Shown: positions 34,501 to 47,334, counted from the stretch's first letter. The stretch: DNA of 64,000 nt from Desmodus rotundus (GCF_022682495.2 NC_071389.1:180216556-180280555), one strand, 5' to 3'. Notes: generated by a model from the sequence alone, not told the origin. A program made the numbers and translations.

Positions 34501-37500
34501 AGTCGAGTGCAGCAGAGAGCTGTACACAGAGCCATCAGGCTACGTGTCCAGCCTGGAGTATCCCCAGCCCTACCCCCCTGACCTGCGCTGCAACTACAGC
34601 ATCCGGGTGGAGCGGGGCTACACCATCCACCTCAAGTTCCTAGAGCCTTTTGAAATCGATGACCACCAGCAAGTACACTGCCCCTATGACCAGCTACAGG
34701 TACAGCCATCCCACCCCCAGAGAGACCCCTCCCTCTCTTTCCCATCCCCATTTGGTTTTTCTCATCCTCTGGCCAATTGGCATAGGAATGTCCAACATCA
34801 CACGTGGGCTAGGCAAGCTGCTACACAACTGGGAGTCCCTTTTCCCCTCCAAGTGAAAACATATACAAAGCAAGATTACCACCACCACCACCCCAAGCCC
34901 TGTGGAAAAATGTCTGCATTGGAGAGATGACCCGCTCTCCTCCCCCACCAGATCTATGCCAATGGGAGGAACATCGGCGAGTTCTGTGGGAAGCAAAGAC
35001 CCACTGACCTTGACACCAGCAGCAATTCTGTGGATCTGCTGTTCTTCACAGATGAGTCAGGGGACAGCCGGGGCTGGAAGCTGCATTACACCACTTCAAG
35101 TAAGATTGCCTCGGGGCCTCCCTCACTGGCCAGCAATGGGGGCAGGATCAGGTAGGGAGAAAGAAGGCAAGTGGCTCTGAAATTAACATGCCCTCTGGTC
35201 TCCACCACAGTCATCAAGTGCCCCCAGCCGAAACCCCTGGACGAGTTCACCATCATTCAGAACCTGCAGTCTCAGTACCAGTTCCGTGACTACTTCATTG
35301 CCACCTGCAAACAAGGCTACCAGCTGGTGGAGGTAAGAGCCCGGGGCTAAGGGAGAGAGCAGGCCCAGCATTCCAGGAGCAATGGATAAGCCCATAGCAA
35401 ATTTAGGTTCAACCCCAGGTGGGATCACAGGTGTTAGAGCTGGAAAAGTCACCTGGGCTACCAGTTCTCAAACTTGACCGCACATTGGAAACTCTTAGGG
35501 TTTAAAAAATACAGATGTCTGCGTCCCCTGCTACAGACTGATTCCATTGGTCTGGAGTGAAGGCTGGGCATCGGGGTTACTTAGAGCTACCCAGGTGGTT
35601 CTAATGTACCACACAGTTCACGAACTACTTACCCAGTCTAATAAACTCATTGAAGAATTAGGAGATGAAAAGGCAGGAGCGGAAGTAGAATGCAAGGAGT
35701 GGCTCACTTGACATCACAATGATTTCACACATCAGAGACCCAGACCAGACTTTCGCCCTCTTGCTCCAGGGCTCTTCTATGCACATTGGTGGCCTCACCC
35801 AGGTCCCACCATCTTTCCTTTACCGACTCAAGAAAGAATGTGGTTTTATCCACTGGACAATCTCATAGAAGCTGGTAAACTAAAGCACTGTTTAGAAAAA
35901 CATACAATTATGGCCCTGGCTGGTGTAGCTCAGTGGATAGAGTGCAGGCCTGGGAACCAAATCATCGCCGGTTTGATTCCCAGTCAGGGCACATGCCTGG
36001 GTTGCAGGCCATATCCCCAGTGTGGGGTGTGCTAGAAGCAACCATACATTGATGTTTCACTCCCCCTTTCTCCCTCCCTTCCCCACCTCTCTAAATATAA
36101 ATAAATAAAATCTTAATATAAAAAAAAAAGAAAAGAAAAGAAAAACATACCATTGAAGTCACCCCCAGCCAGGGGACCCAGGACTAGACATCCCACCTTT
36201 GTTTGATAGACCCACTTGGAAGGCCTGGTCAGAATCAGAGAAGAGACATTTGGTATGTCCTTAGTAGTTAATTCATTCAGCAAATATTTCAAGTGTTTAC
36301 TGAGTGTCAGGCAGGTTCTAGATGCCGGAAGAGAAGCACACAGATTCCCACAGCCTCCACGGAGCTTCCGTTTGACGGCCGCACATCCCGGAGTTAGCCA
36401 GGTGAATTGCTCTTCACTGCCGGGTGCCTCCCGCTGCGTCACAAGGACTGGGTCTCCTGGGCCCAGAAGACTGGACATACTCTTTGCTCTGGTCACAACC
36501 CTCCCTTTCCTATGCCATGCCCACCCTTCCCTTGGCATTTATCATTCACATCACAGAATTTAAAGCAAGTCACACAGTACCTCACATTAATAATATTTCA
36601 CCCAGACATCCTAGTTCTCACACACATTTTCTTGTGAACTTTCCCAGGGCTAGTGCTCTAAGGTGGTTGCTGGCCTTAATAAAATACATTTATATGATTT
36701 AAACGCTTTTCATTTCTGAGGGTGGCATTTTCCTGCATCCTCCCTGCTATCTGCTCACTTGCGACAGCACTCAGCACATCAGCATCGCAGGCACCCTGGA
36801 AAGTGACTGGGCTGCACTAGTACTTTGGGAAAGGCCCTGGCGCCTAAGAAAACTGTGGTCTAGGATTGATGAAGTGATGATGTAAGTGTAGACTGGCAGG
36901 GAACTCCACAGGGAAGGGTCTTCGGTTTCAGTGCAGAAAACACACAACCAGCCTTGTGATTGGCTTAATTTAAAACCATGGGGGTCAAAACTAATTTAAA
37001 ATGGAGGGGAGAAGTGTTGGGGGCTGGATGGAAACGGTAAAGGAATTAAGAAGTACGAAGTGGTAATCACAATACAGCCACAGGGATGTGCACGACATAG
37101 GGAATATGGTCAATAAGTGTCATAACTGTGCGGTGCCAGGTGGGTTCTTGAATTATCAGGGGGCCACTTTATAAATTATATAATTGTTTAATCACTATGG
37201 TATATGCCTGAAACTAATATAAAATAATACTGAATATTAACTATAATAGAAAAATTTTTAAATAAAGTGAATAAATAAGTAAAATTGTGGGGTTCAGCTA
37301 GACCTCAGCAGAAACAGGCAAGAGTCTAGAGAGAGGATTACTGGGTCTGACAGTTTCTCCTGTGCATCTCAGAGTTCCCAGGTGTACCTCAGGGGTGAGC
37401 TGTCCTGGCACTCCCTGCTGTGTGGGAAAGAGCAGGAAGGGAGCTGCAGTGCCTCCTTAGACTAAGGGCACCTCTACCTCTGCTCAAACAGGGGGACCAG

Positions 37501-40500
37501 GTGCTGCTCTCCTTCACAGCTGTCTGCCAGGATGACGGCACATGGCATCGAGCCATGCCCAGGTGCAAGAGTAAGTCACAACTCAGGAAGTGTCTGCCCC
37601 AAGGGATGTCCTATCTGTCCCAGCCTTGGGGACCTAGCCTGAGAAGGGAAGAGGGGGGTCTGGAAGTAAGCCTCTCCCCAAAGACCCTCTCCTTGACTTG
37701 TTCTTTGAATTCTGTGGCTCATCGCAGGAACCAGGCAGCCCTCCTCTCAGCAGGACTGATGGTGTCTACCCAGAACTGAATTTCACTGCACCCAGTTCCC
37801 ATCCATCACAAGCGCCCCCCACTGACCATATTTCTCTCAGGTTCTCAGCCTGTTCTGTGGTAGGCAGCTCACATTCCTCCCACTGACGTTCCGACCGTCC
37901 TTGTCAGCTCTCATTGGTCCCTGTGTTCTCTCCCAGTCAAGGACTGTGGGCAGCCCCGAAGCCTGCGTAATGGGGGTTTCAATTATACCACCACGAAGGG
38001 AGTAACCACCTACCAGGCCCGTATCCAGTACTACTGCCATGAGCCATATTACAAGATGAAGACCAGAGACGGTAGCAGTGAGGCTGAGCAAGGTAGGGGC
38101 CCATGCAAATGGCACTTTTTCTCCTTCTATCTTCTCAGACATCTTCTGAGATTTCTTTCTTTTTTTAAAGATTTTATTTATTTTATTCTTAGAGAAAGGG
38201 GAATACAAGGAGAAAGAGGGAGAGAAGCATCAATGTGTGGTTGCCTCTCATGCACCTCCCACTGGGGACCTGGCCCACAACCCAGGCATGTGCCATGAGT
38301 GGGGATCAAACCGGCAACCCTTTGGTCCACAGGCTGGCACTCAATACACTGAGCCCATAATAGAATCCCTAGGTAATATACATTAAGGTATCTGTCCAAG
38401 ACACTGGCTTCAGGGGCGTAAAGTACAGTGCCAAGAGGCACCTAGTAGATTTGAAGAAGAAAGCACCTGAGTGACAAAGAAAGACTTGAATCTCATAAAC
38501 AGCTCCCTCTCACCACCATCACCATCACCCCTCACCCTCCTTACCACCCTCTTCACCAACATCACCCCCCTACACACTACCCGCTCCATTGCCATCACCT
38601 CCACCAACCATACCCCCACCCCACCACCACCATCACCATTAGCACAACTATCACCACCATAACTCCCACCACCACCACACCACACCACCACTACTACCAT
38701 CACTACCAACACCGGTAACACCAACAACAAAACACCACCACACTACCAACACCACACAATCACCACATTACTACCACTACCGACACCACTACCAATACCA
38801 CACAATCACCACCACTATGGCTACGTCAGTGGGACTTCTCCCAGCATACCCCCACATCCCCCCTCAGGCTGCTATGTTGTGACATTTCGCACTTAATTTT
38901 ACTAAGTGATTCTCAAATTCATCTGTGGGTATCTTTCAAGTTTTCTTTAAATAAAAGAAATCATACACTTCCTGGTTTGAAACATGAAAAAGGAAAAATT
39001 GTTATATATGGGTTACATATGGTTTTAAGAGCTGGGCTTTGGGTCAGGCAACTCTCACTTTGCATCTTGGCTCTGGAACTTAGAAGTCATGGGACCCCGT
39101 GTAAATTATCGAAGCTCAGTGTCCTCATCTGTAAAGTGAGAGTAATAATGCGTACCTGCAAGTGTCACTGCGGCACTTAAATGAGACCGTGCAGGTACAG
39201 TGTTTAACGACAAGTCTGGCACACCGTCAACAACCAGAAAGGTCGTTACCACTGTTGTCTACAATCCCACTACCAAGACACCAACCAAGTCACTGATAGG
39301 ATTCTGACACGCTCATCCTAGTTTCTGTGTATATCATAAACAGAGATCACACCAAACATATAGTTAAATATTCTAATATTTTCATGTGAGATTAAAATAA
39401 AAACATATGTATAAACCCTCTTGACACTTTTGTTACTCCACCCTTACGTATCTGAACCTTTCCCTTGATACTTGCCCATGCTGGTTCCGATTCTCTCCTG
39501 CCCCTGCCCAACACACTCAGTGCTCACTGACCTCTGCACCCTGGTTTCCCTGCCCACCACCTCCCAACCTGATCACAGCCCCTTCACCCCTCAGGAACAT
39601 ATACCTGCACAGCCCAGGGCATTTGGAAGAATGAACGGGAAGGAGAGAAGATTCCTCGGTGTTTGCCAGGTGAGTGGAAACCCCCTGGAGCCATCCTTGG
39701 TGACCTGTAGGGCACCAGAGAAAACATGCATGAAGAATGGAAGCAAAGCAATCAGATAGACACTCCAGCTTGAAGTTGAAACTAGACATGAGGAGTAAGG
39801 GGAAAAGGGAGGAGATGTCCCAGGAGAAAGAGGGGGGGTGGGGGAGATGCAGAGAACTGGATGCAGCCCTAGCATTCCAGCATTTTCACAGAGCAGACAG
39901 GTAACCAAGGAATAAAAACAAGCCCTCCAAAACAGGAAGAAATAAATAAGAACAAGAAGATGGGATGGGAGGAGAAAGAGAAAAGAGCCCAGAGCCAATC
40001 AGAGGGGATGAAAGGGGAACTGACTGACCACAGGAGGGAAAAGGGGATGGGCCTGGGACTGACTTCTCCTTGCCTTCGCTGTCTCTCTCCTCCAGTGTGT
40101 GGGAAACCCGTCAACCCTGTGGTAGAGAAGCAGCGAATCATTGGAGGGAAAAATGCCCAGATGGGCAACTTCCCCTGGCAGGCGTTCAACAACATCCATG
40201 GCCGAGGGGGTGGAGCCCTGCTGGGCGACCGCTGGATCCTCACAGCTGCTCACACCCTCTACCCTAAGGAGCAAAACACACAAACCAATGCCAGCATTGA
40301 TGTATTCCTGGGCGACATAAATGTGGAGGAGATCAAGAAACGAGGAAACCATCCAGTCCGCAGGGTCAGCATCCACCCAACCTACCGCAAGGATGATGCC
40401 CACAATTTTGAGGGGGACATTGCCCTTCTGGAACTGGAAAATAGTGTCACCTTGGGCCCCAACCTCCTCCCTATCTGCCTCCCTGACAATGATACCTTCT

Positions 40501-40862
40501 ATGAGAAGGGCCGCATGGGCTATGTCAGTGGCTTTGGGATAACAGAGGAAAAGCTTGCTGACCATCTCAGATATGTCCGTCTGCCTGTAGCTGAGCGAAC
40601 GGCATGTAAGAGGTGGCTCACGAGCCAAAAGAGCCACGATGTGTTCTCTGAAAACATGTTCTGTGCTGGGGACCCATCTGAAAAGCAGGATAGCTGTCAG
40701 GGGGATAGTGGAGGGGTTTTTGCAGTGAGGGATAGGGATGGCCGCTGGGTGGCCACTGGCATAGTGTCCTGGGGCCTTGGGTGTGGTCGAGGGTACGGCT
40801 TCTACACAAAATTACTCAGCTATGTGGACTGGATCAAGAAAGAGATGGAGGAGGAGGGCTGA
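31560..40862 (+). CDS. C1R: Complement C1r, complete, 11 exons
   Basis: Secreted modular protease of the C1 complex; it activates itself and then cleaves C1s. Exons: 31560-31561, 32276-32504, 33741-33933, 34255-34401, 34503-34699, 34952-35099, 35211-35332, 37492-37570, 37937-38092, 39595-39669, 40096-40862; all GT/AG, phases continuous, 704 residues (human 705). Start codon split AT|G. Signal peptide ~1-17 (MWLLYLLVSILFCKVGG), CUB1 to ~141, Ca-binding EGF ~142-190 with the CHNYVGGYFCSC hydroxylation motif, CUB2 ~193-305, CCP1 ~307-373, CCP2 ~374-449, serine protease from 450 in one exon. Activation site Arg463-Ile464 (KQR/IIGG). Catalytic His502, Asp557 and Ser654 are at the human positions; S1 residue Asp648 gives Arg specificity. 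It lies downstream of C1RL on the same strand and converges with C1S. Confidence 0.98.
35459..35632 (+). mobile_element. MER5-like (hAT-Charlie) element in C1R intron 7
   Basis: Reads CAGTTCTCAAACTTGACCGC, then CAGACTGATTCCATTGGTCT, then CAGGTGGTTCTAATGTACC, closely following the MER5A consensus. Confidence 0.75.
35913..36138 (+). mobile_element. Ves-type bat SINE
   Basis: Head GCCCTGGCTGGTGTAGCTCA, B box GGTTTGATTCCCAGTCAGG, AAATAAATAAAATC tail. Direct repeats AGAAAAACATACAAT (35894-35908) and AGAAAAACATACCAT (36139-36153) flank it. Confidence 0.95.
36255..36372 (+). mobile_element. L2-like LINE fragment
   Basis: ATTCATTCAGCAAATATTTC...CAGGCAGGTTCTAGATGCCG...CACGGAGCTTCC follows the common L2 3' end. 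Confidence 0.6.
37005..37270 (+). mobile_element. L1 3' end, plus strand, in C1R intron 7
   Basis: GGGGGCTGGATGGAAACGG, GGGAATATGGTCAATAAGTG and GCCTGAAACTAATATAAAAT: the same L1 3' UTR segment as at 16.7 kb, more diverged. Confidence 0.75.
38160..38358 (-). mobile_element. Ves-type bat SINE, minus strand, in C1R intron 9
   Basis: The tail (AAAGATTTTATTTATTTTAT) comes first on the plus strand, then AGCATCAATG, GGGGATCAAACCGGCAACCC and an eroded head. Confidence 0.88.
38510..38817. repeat. Imperfect (CAC)n/(ACC)n trinucleotide tract in C1R intron 9
   Basis: About 300 bases made almost wholly of CAC, ACC, CAT and AAC triplets on the plus strand, with hardly any G. Longer order copies such as ACTACCAACACCACACAATC occur near 38742 and again near 38791. 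Confidence 0.95.
39030..39230 (+). mobile_element. MIR SINE
   Basis: GGGCTTTGGGTCAGGCA...TCAGTGTCCTCATCTGTAAA...GTGAGAGTAATAATGCGTAC, the core and 3' part of MIR. Confidence 0.8.
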
Positions 40863-42454
40863 GCCCCAATTCACTTCGTCAGAATCCAGAGAGCAGTGTA
40901 TAAAAACAAAGTATCTGACTAGTTGTTGATAACCAATAAGAATCCATATTAAATCATCGATGCAGAAAAACACTGTGTGAAATAAATTCTATTTTCTCTA
41001 ATCCCATCCACACTCTTCATCTGAAACAACCCAAAGGTCACCTTTCTTTTTTCCAAGGATTGCAAAAGATACATTCCACATGTCCTCTTCCACTTTTATA
41101 ACATTGGATAATTGTATAAAGGCCTTTCCAAATAAAATTTTGAGAAATTCCAGTGTGTAAAATGAGTTAAACACAGTATTTAATCAATATAAAAATATCT
41201 AGTGAGGTCATATTTAAAATATTTTACATAGGAAGGCACTGAGCACAATTAACTTTATGCACATATTTACAATTACAGTCGTAGATCACTTATTTCTGTG
41301 TTTTGTTTTGATGGTACAATATGAAGAAACTTCTGATTTTCCCACATACATAGTTGCAAATATAACAGCTTCTTTAACAGTTCGCCTTCCAATTTCTATA
41401 TATTCCTTAAGAGAGGAGTGGTGTGAAAGGTTTGTTTCCAAGGCAAATCATTAACAATATTTCTAAATAACTTAGGTTCCTTAAGACACATGTAAAGCTC
41501 AGAGGAGACCCAAACCTTGGGCCGAGGATTGTAAGTGTTTATAGTAGAACCCTATCACAATGGAATTGCACAGCTGACTCGGCCGGACTCGTCTGAATGA
41601 CTTTACAGGAGCCGGCACACACAGGCCTGAATTTAAGAAGGCCAGTGCCGCACTTAAACCTTCCCAAGTGATGATGAGTTCTTAAGTCCAAGCACAGGTC
41701 CACAATCCCACAGGGCCGAGTGTCTTTCAATATTCAAGATTTTACAGATTTCAGAAATGTGATATGCTATTTATATTATATAACGTCCCCAGCAGGGCCT
41801 AGGGCAGTATCCTATAATAAAAGGGATAAATAATTCTTCTGAAAAACGTTGGAATATTCACGTATAGGAGATAAAGACTCTAAACTGCAACCGTCAGTTC
41901 AGGTCAGGTTTTGCCCCTAAATAACTTTTGGTGCCAAACTCATTGAAACACTTCGAGTTTTCAAGAGTGCTTTAGATCTCAGGATTGTGGGTTTCAGAAG
42001 TGTGGACTTGCACAGGTAGAAATGACAGGAAAACTTTTTACACGTACTACTCAAAAGCGTACACAAGCGGCATGCAATACATTTGAGGACCATATGGTGA
42101 CTGCAGGTTTTTTTACTGAAGCACCTCCAGGATTCTAACGGACATGGGGGCGGAATGGGTAGAGGAGATAGAGGTGGTAAAAACAAAAGCTAAAACTAGA
42201 GAATGGAACTATATTATGCGTAAGGTTCCTGGCGAATTTGAGATTCTAAGACCTTTGTCTTTAGTGTGATCATCACAGGTGACCCAGGAGAGTCCAATCA
42301 CTGCTCTGGCCTTCCCAGCCCCCTCTCCCCTCCCCCAAGTCATGCGCATCTCACTCTCCACTTGCCCTGGAGTAGGAAAACAAAGACAAAACCAGCGCCC
42401 TATGAATAGACAATTAACAGAAAGAAAATGCAGATTGCTTTAGGGCTCATAAAG
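40863..42454. other. C1R 3' UTR and start of the C1R-C1S spacer
   Basis: AATAAA at 40981-40986, about 120 bases after the C1R stop, is a good polyadenylation signal. The rest has no gene. TTCAGGTCAGGTTTTG at 41899-41914 and the following GCCAAACT recur at 57480-57522, so part of this stretch is an interspersed repeat I cannot name. Confidence 0.6.
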
Positions 42455-43210
42455 AAAATATGGAAATTAAGATACCACCTCCTTACCTAAATATAAGATT
42501 GGCAAAAATAATACACTATGTTGGTGAAGACATAGAGAAAACAGTCACTCATGCAATGCTTTTTAGAATGCAGATAGGTACAAATTCAACAGAGGGTAAT
42601 TTGGCAACATGTAATCAAAATTACAAATGCACTTGCTTTTGACCCAGCAATTCCACTTCTAGGAATTTTTCCCATAAATATTCTCACATATGAGATATGC
42701 ACAAGGATAGTCCTTGTAGCATTGTTTACAATAGCAAAGTATTAGCCCTGGCTGGTATGGCTCTGTGGATTGAGCACCAGCCTGAAAAACCACAAGGTCA
42801 CAGGTTCAATTCCCAGGTAGGGCACGTGCCTGGGTTTCAGGCCAGGTTCCCAATCGGGGGCATGTGAGAGGCAACCAATCATTGTCAGATTGATTGAACC
42901 AATCTCTCACTGATTGATGTTTCTCTCCCTCTCTTTCTCCCTCCCTTCCCCTCTCTCTAAAAATAAATAAATAAAATATTTTTAAAAAAAGAAAAAAATA
43001 AGCAGAACAGTGTATATTACATATTACCATTTGTGTAAAAAAAGAGGAGTGGGTCATATCAATTTCCTATGTGTAAGATATCACTGGAAGGATGTACCGG
43101 AAATGGGGGTGGTCTCTGGGCGAGGGCAGGAGTGAGAAGAAGAGTTATCACTATATACTCTTTTGATCTTTTGATTTTTGAGCCATGTAGATGTTTTATT
43201 TATTCAAAAT
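42455..43210 (+). mobile_element. Old LINE-1 3' fragment, plus strand, split by a SINE
   Basis: GACCCAGCAATTCCACTTCT, GCATTGTTTACAATAGCAAA, then after the SINE CAGTGTATATTACATATTAC and finally TTTTATTTATTCAAAATAAA. Frames broken. Confidence 0.75.
42748..42990 (+). mobile_element. Ves-type bat SINE inside a LINE
   Basis: Head GCCCTGGCTGGTATGGCTCT, B box GGTTCAATTCCCAGGTAGG, CTCTCCCTCTCTTTCTCCCT tract and AAATAAATAAATAAAAT tail. Confidence 0.95.
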
Positions 43211-44919
43211 AAAGAGATGGAGACCTATTAAAATGGTTTTAATTTTAAAATATTTTAAAGGAATAGCCTCACTAAGAAAGTTGACATTTAACAAAGACTC
43301 TCCAGTCTTTGTATTCAGAGATATAAGGGAAAAGCATTCCAGGAAGCAGGAACAGCCATTGCAAAGGCCCTGAGCCAAGAATGAGTGCGACCCATTAGGA
43401 AATTGCAAAGACAACCAGTGCAGAGTCATGTGAAAGGCTCACTCTGGCTGCTGGAGTGAAGTAAGACTAGGCATGCAAAAGGGAATAAAGGGAACCAGTT
43501 AGGAGGCAATTATGGTAAGCCAGGCACATAATGGTAGCTCAGACCAGGTGGTAGCAGTGTAGGTGATGCAAAGTGGCCATATTACATATAAAATTTGAAG
43601 GAAGAGCCAGAAGATTTCCAGATGGAGTAAATATTGCAGGGAGAAGGATGAGGAAGAGAGAGAAGGCAACTAGATACAGACAATTACAAGAGGAGCAGAT
43701 CTGATGAAAAACATGAGGAGTTCCATTCTGTCATGATGAGCTTCAGATGCACATTAGATTAGGACCCAGATGGAGTATCAGGATCAGACTTGCCCCCCCT
43801 CCTGACACAAACAAACAACAGCAACAACAAAGACATCAAGTCTATGACTCAACAGTTTACAGGCATGGGACTTCGGGTAACAAAGGACAATGGTCCCTGA
43901 GAGACTGAGGCCCACCATGGCCCCAGCTTACTGCCTTGAGAGGGTTTCCAAGCTGAAGTGCTGAAAGGAGAAACCCAAATAGGGCTCAGTCAACTCTCTG
44001 AGTTGAGGAGACAGAGCCAAAAGTGCAGGGGCACCAAGGCCACTAGCGCTCACAGGACTGAGTATCAGAGAGGAGAAAGCCACACCTAGAGAACTCCGGA
44101 GATCTGCAGAAGATTCCTACCAGAATTCCCCCATGAGGAAATTACTCAAGGATGAGGGGGGGAAAGCTGCATGAGGAGATTACAGTGAATAGTCCCCAGC
44201 GATCACCAGGGCTGGGGCATTGCCTGACCCTACCGGCCAGACTGGAAAACTGAAGAATTCATGGGGCATTGGGTAAGGGCGTGCAGAAGGGTCTTGCCTC
44301 AGTGGTAAGGAATAATTTGCCCTACCGATAAATGCTGCTCTGGGCCCGTCTAACAATCCAAACAAGACCCAAAAGGACCAAACTGTTCCCAAGTAACTTA
44401 ACTGAGCCCCAGAACAACACTCAAAAATATTTATAGAATTACAAAAATATCTAGCACCCAAGAAGATAAAATTTGCAAAGTCTGGCAGCCAATCAAAGAA
44501 TATGAAGCACACAAAGGAGCAGGAAAATATAATCCATAATGAGGGGAAAAATCCATCAAAACCGAACTGACATAGAGGTAAGAATTAGCAGACTGGGACA
44601 TCGAAACAATTGTTATAACTATATTCTGTGTGTGCAAAAAGCTGAGTAAATGTCTATTAGACACCGAGTCAGAAACACTGACCAGGCTGTCCGATGCATA
44701 AACTTGGAGTTGAGGGAAGATGTCTGAGCTACAAATGTAAACTTCAGAGTTGTTAGCAGGTATGTCAATGGATGTTTAAAGCCACAAACTTAAATGAGGC
44801 CACAAGGGAGTGAAGTTGAATAGAAAAAAGGACCAAGGCCCGTGCCCTGACACATGCCAGTATTAAGTCTAGAAAAATAGGGGAAAAAATCAGCAAAGGA
44901 GTTTCAGAAATAGTGACTC

Positions 44920-45302
44920 TTATGAAATCAATGTTTGAGTCCCATCCAAATTTGTATGTTGACATCCTAACTCCCAACATGTGGGTATGGTGGTGGGGGT
45001 GGGGGCCTTTGGGAAGCATCTGGGTTTACATGAGGCTGTGAGGGTAGGGCCCTCCTGGTGAGATTGGTGCCCATACAAGAAGAGCAAGCTCTCTCTCCAC
45101 ACACTGCACCAGGGAAAGGCTGCATGAGCGAACAGTGAGATGGCTGTCTGCAAACCAGGAAGAGGGACCCCACAGAGAATCAGATCTGCCAGCACCTCAG
45201 TCTTAGACTGCTCAGCTTCCTGCACTGTGAGAAATACGTGTCTGTTGTTTAAGCCGCCCAGTCTATGGTATTTTGTTCTAGCAGTCTGAGCTGACTGAGA
45301 CA
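44920..45302 (+). mobile_element. MaLR-type solo LTR
   Basis: TTTGAGTCCCATCCAAATTT, CCCATACAAGAAGAGCAAGC, then TGTCTGTTGTTTAAGCCGCC and GGTATTTTGTTCTAGCAGTC. This is the usual 3' end of ERVL-MaLR LTRs; a related LTR is at 60.9 kb. No internal viral genes. Confidence 0.65.
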
Positions 45303-45596
45303 CTGGCTGACTACCTAGGTAGGAGGAAAACCAGGAGAGTTTATAATTTCGGAAGCCAAAGAAAGAAACTGAATCAAGGTAAAGGAGTGATCAATCGATC
45401 ATCTTGTCAAATGTTGCTTATAAGTCAAGATGAAGACTGAGGATCACTCCTTAGACAAAGCAATGTCAAGGTCATTGGTGATCAGAAAGCACAGTTTAGT
45501 AGAAGCATGGCAGCAAAGCCAGGCTGGAGTTAGAGAGAAAGTGGAAGAAGAGAAACTGGAGACAGGGAGTGTATCGATTATTTTAAGAAATTATGC

Positions 45597-45765
45597 CCTG
45601 GCTGGTGTGGCTCAGTGGAGTGAGTGCCGGCCTAAAAACAGAAAGGTCGCTGGTTCCACTGCCAGGCAGGGCACGTGCCTGGGTTACGGGATTTATCTCT
45701 CCCTCTCTTTCTCCCTCCCTTCCCGTCTGAAAATAAACAAATTAAATTAAATTAAAAGCAACTTT
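45597..45765 (+). mobile_element. Ves-type bat SINE, shortened
   Basis: Head GCCCTGGCTGGTGTGGCTCA; the middle portion is deleted, so CCTGGGTTACGGG runs directly into the CTCTCCCTCTCTTTCTCCCT tract. Confidence 0.92.
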
Positions 45766-46813
45766 AGAGAGTCCCAAAATTCCTCCACCCCCTTCTGGAC
45801 TAGTCCACTTTTAACTGGGTTCCTTCCTATCAAGTCCTCTTGGCCTCTGGCACCTTCTTTTCTCCCTGGCATGAGGAGCTGACCCACCAGCCTATTTTCT
45901 TCTGACCAAAGAAATGTTCACCTCTTTAAAAAGTTAGGTCCCAAGTGATTTGCAAGGCAGTGTAATTGATACGCTTTAAGCCACAGTGAATGATTTTCTA
46001 GGCCTTGCTGATGAGACCTTCCCAGCTCTGAACTCTCGAGGATGATTCATTTAGAATCCTTCCCTGCCATTCACCCAGGGAAATGATCTTGGGGTAGAGT
46101 TAACCATGCAAAAACCACGACCATCCCACTAAACAAGGCAGCTATAATGAGGGACTTTGTCAAGAGCAGACCCAAACACACTGAAGATTCCCTCTGGGGG
46201 GGAGTGGACTTCTATTACTTGTCAGATTCTATTATCCAGTTACAAAAAAAGAAGGAAAATTTCTACATCATGAGCATGTTTCTTAACCTCAACCTTTTTC
46301 CAATTCTTTTTTTCTCTAGAGGAATCCCCCTCCACCCACCCAAAACACTGTAGTCCAGGGTTCAAAGTCAATTCCGTAGCACATGTAGTGACAGGTAGGT
46401 GGGGGGAGGACATTCAAGTTATACAGTTAAGAAACAATGTCAATGGCTCTATGCTGCTTGGTTGACTTGACCCAGTCTTTCCAAAGGTTCCCTATTGTAA
46501 TTCCCCTTCGTTCTTCAGACCCTTCGGGTTGAGTTCTAATTACTTCATCATGTATTAACCTCCAGTCTAAGATCAACTGTTGAATTTAGCCCTTTTCTTC
46601 TATGGAAGATCAAAGTCCTTTTTCATGGGCACCAAATACACCCCTTTTCGCTTCTGGCAAAAACTGCTCTCCTAAGAGCCATGTGTTACATCAAACAGAC
46701 CGGAGTCCTCCAGAACTCTTACTCTTAGTCTACAGCTTTCATAAGACACCCTGTTAGGGCAGCTGCCACCCTAAGACAGCTCTCCTGCCCTCAGTTTAAA
46801 AAATACAGTCTCA

Positions 46814-47085
46814 CCCTGGCCGGTGTGGCTCAGTTGGTTGGAGCATTGCCCTGGAACTAAAAGGTTGCAGGTTTGATTCCCAGTCAGAGCACATGCCTAG
46901 GCTGCAGGATCCATCCCTGGTTCGGGTGCTTATGATCTCCAGTCCGGACACATATGGGAAGCAACCAATCAGTCGATGTTTCTCTCTCATGTGGATGTTT
47001 CTCTCCTTTCCTCCCTCCATTCCTTTCTCTAAAACCAATGAAAAAATGTCGTTGGATGAGAATAAAAAAATAAAAGATTTTAAAA
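46814..47085 (+). mobile_element. Ves-type bat SINE
   Basis: CCCTGGCCGGTGTGGCTCAG, GGTTTGATTCCCAGTCAGAG, CT-rich tract and A-rich tail. The 800 bases before it hold no gene that I can see. Confidence 0.93.
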
Positions 47086-47334
47086 AAAGCTAGTCCTAGT
47101 GTGTGGTTATTTTTCATCACTAATCATTCTGGGGGCGGGAGGAGTTTTGTGGAATTTTTTTCCATTCCCTTAAAAAAAAAAAAAAAACCAGAAGGGAGAG
47201 TCTTTGGGTTTATCCTGATGGGGACTTTGCTCTAAATTCTTGGTGCACAGTTCAGTCCAGAGATGACATTGTTGCTTGACAGACCAATGGACCGAAACTG
47301 CCAGAAATACAGATAAGATCATGCTTAATTTCTT

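Larger units (their letters stand above)
43260..45770 (+). mobile_element. Old LINE-like element broken by several insertions
   Basis: Three blocks read in order as one known LINE 3' region: 43260-43640 (GCAAAGGCCCTGAGCC, GGAACCAGTTAGGAGGCAAT), about 44690-44905 (GGAGTTGAGGGAAGATGTCT, GCCACAAGGGAGTG) and 45305-45595 (GGAGGAAAACCAGGAGAG, GGTCATTGGTGATCAGAAAG). Between them lie another LINE-like piece (about 43780-44680), an LTR (44920-45302) and a SINE (45597-45765). Confidence 0.55.

Noticed and set aside
39999..40637. 212-codon minus-strand frame opposite the C1R protease exon
   Set aside because: Antisense shadow of the protease domain coding sequence.
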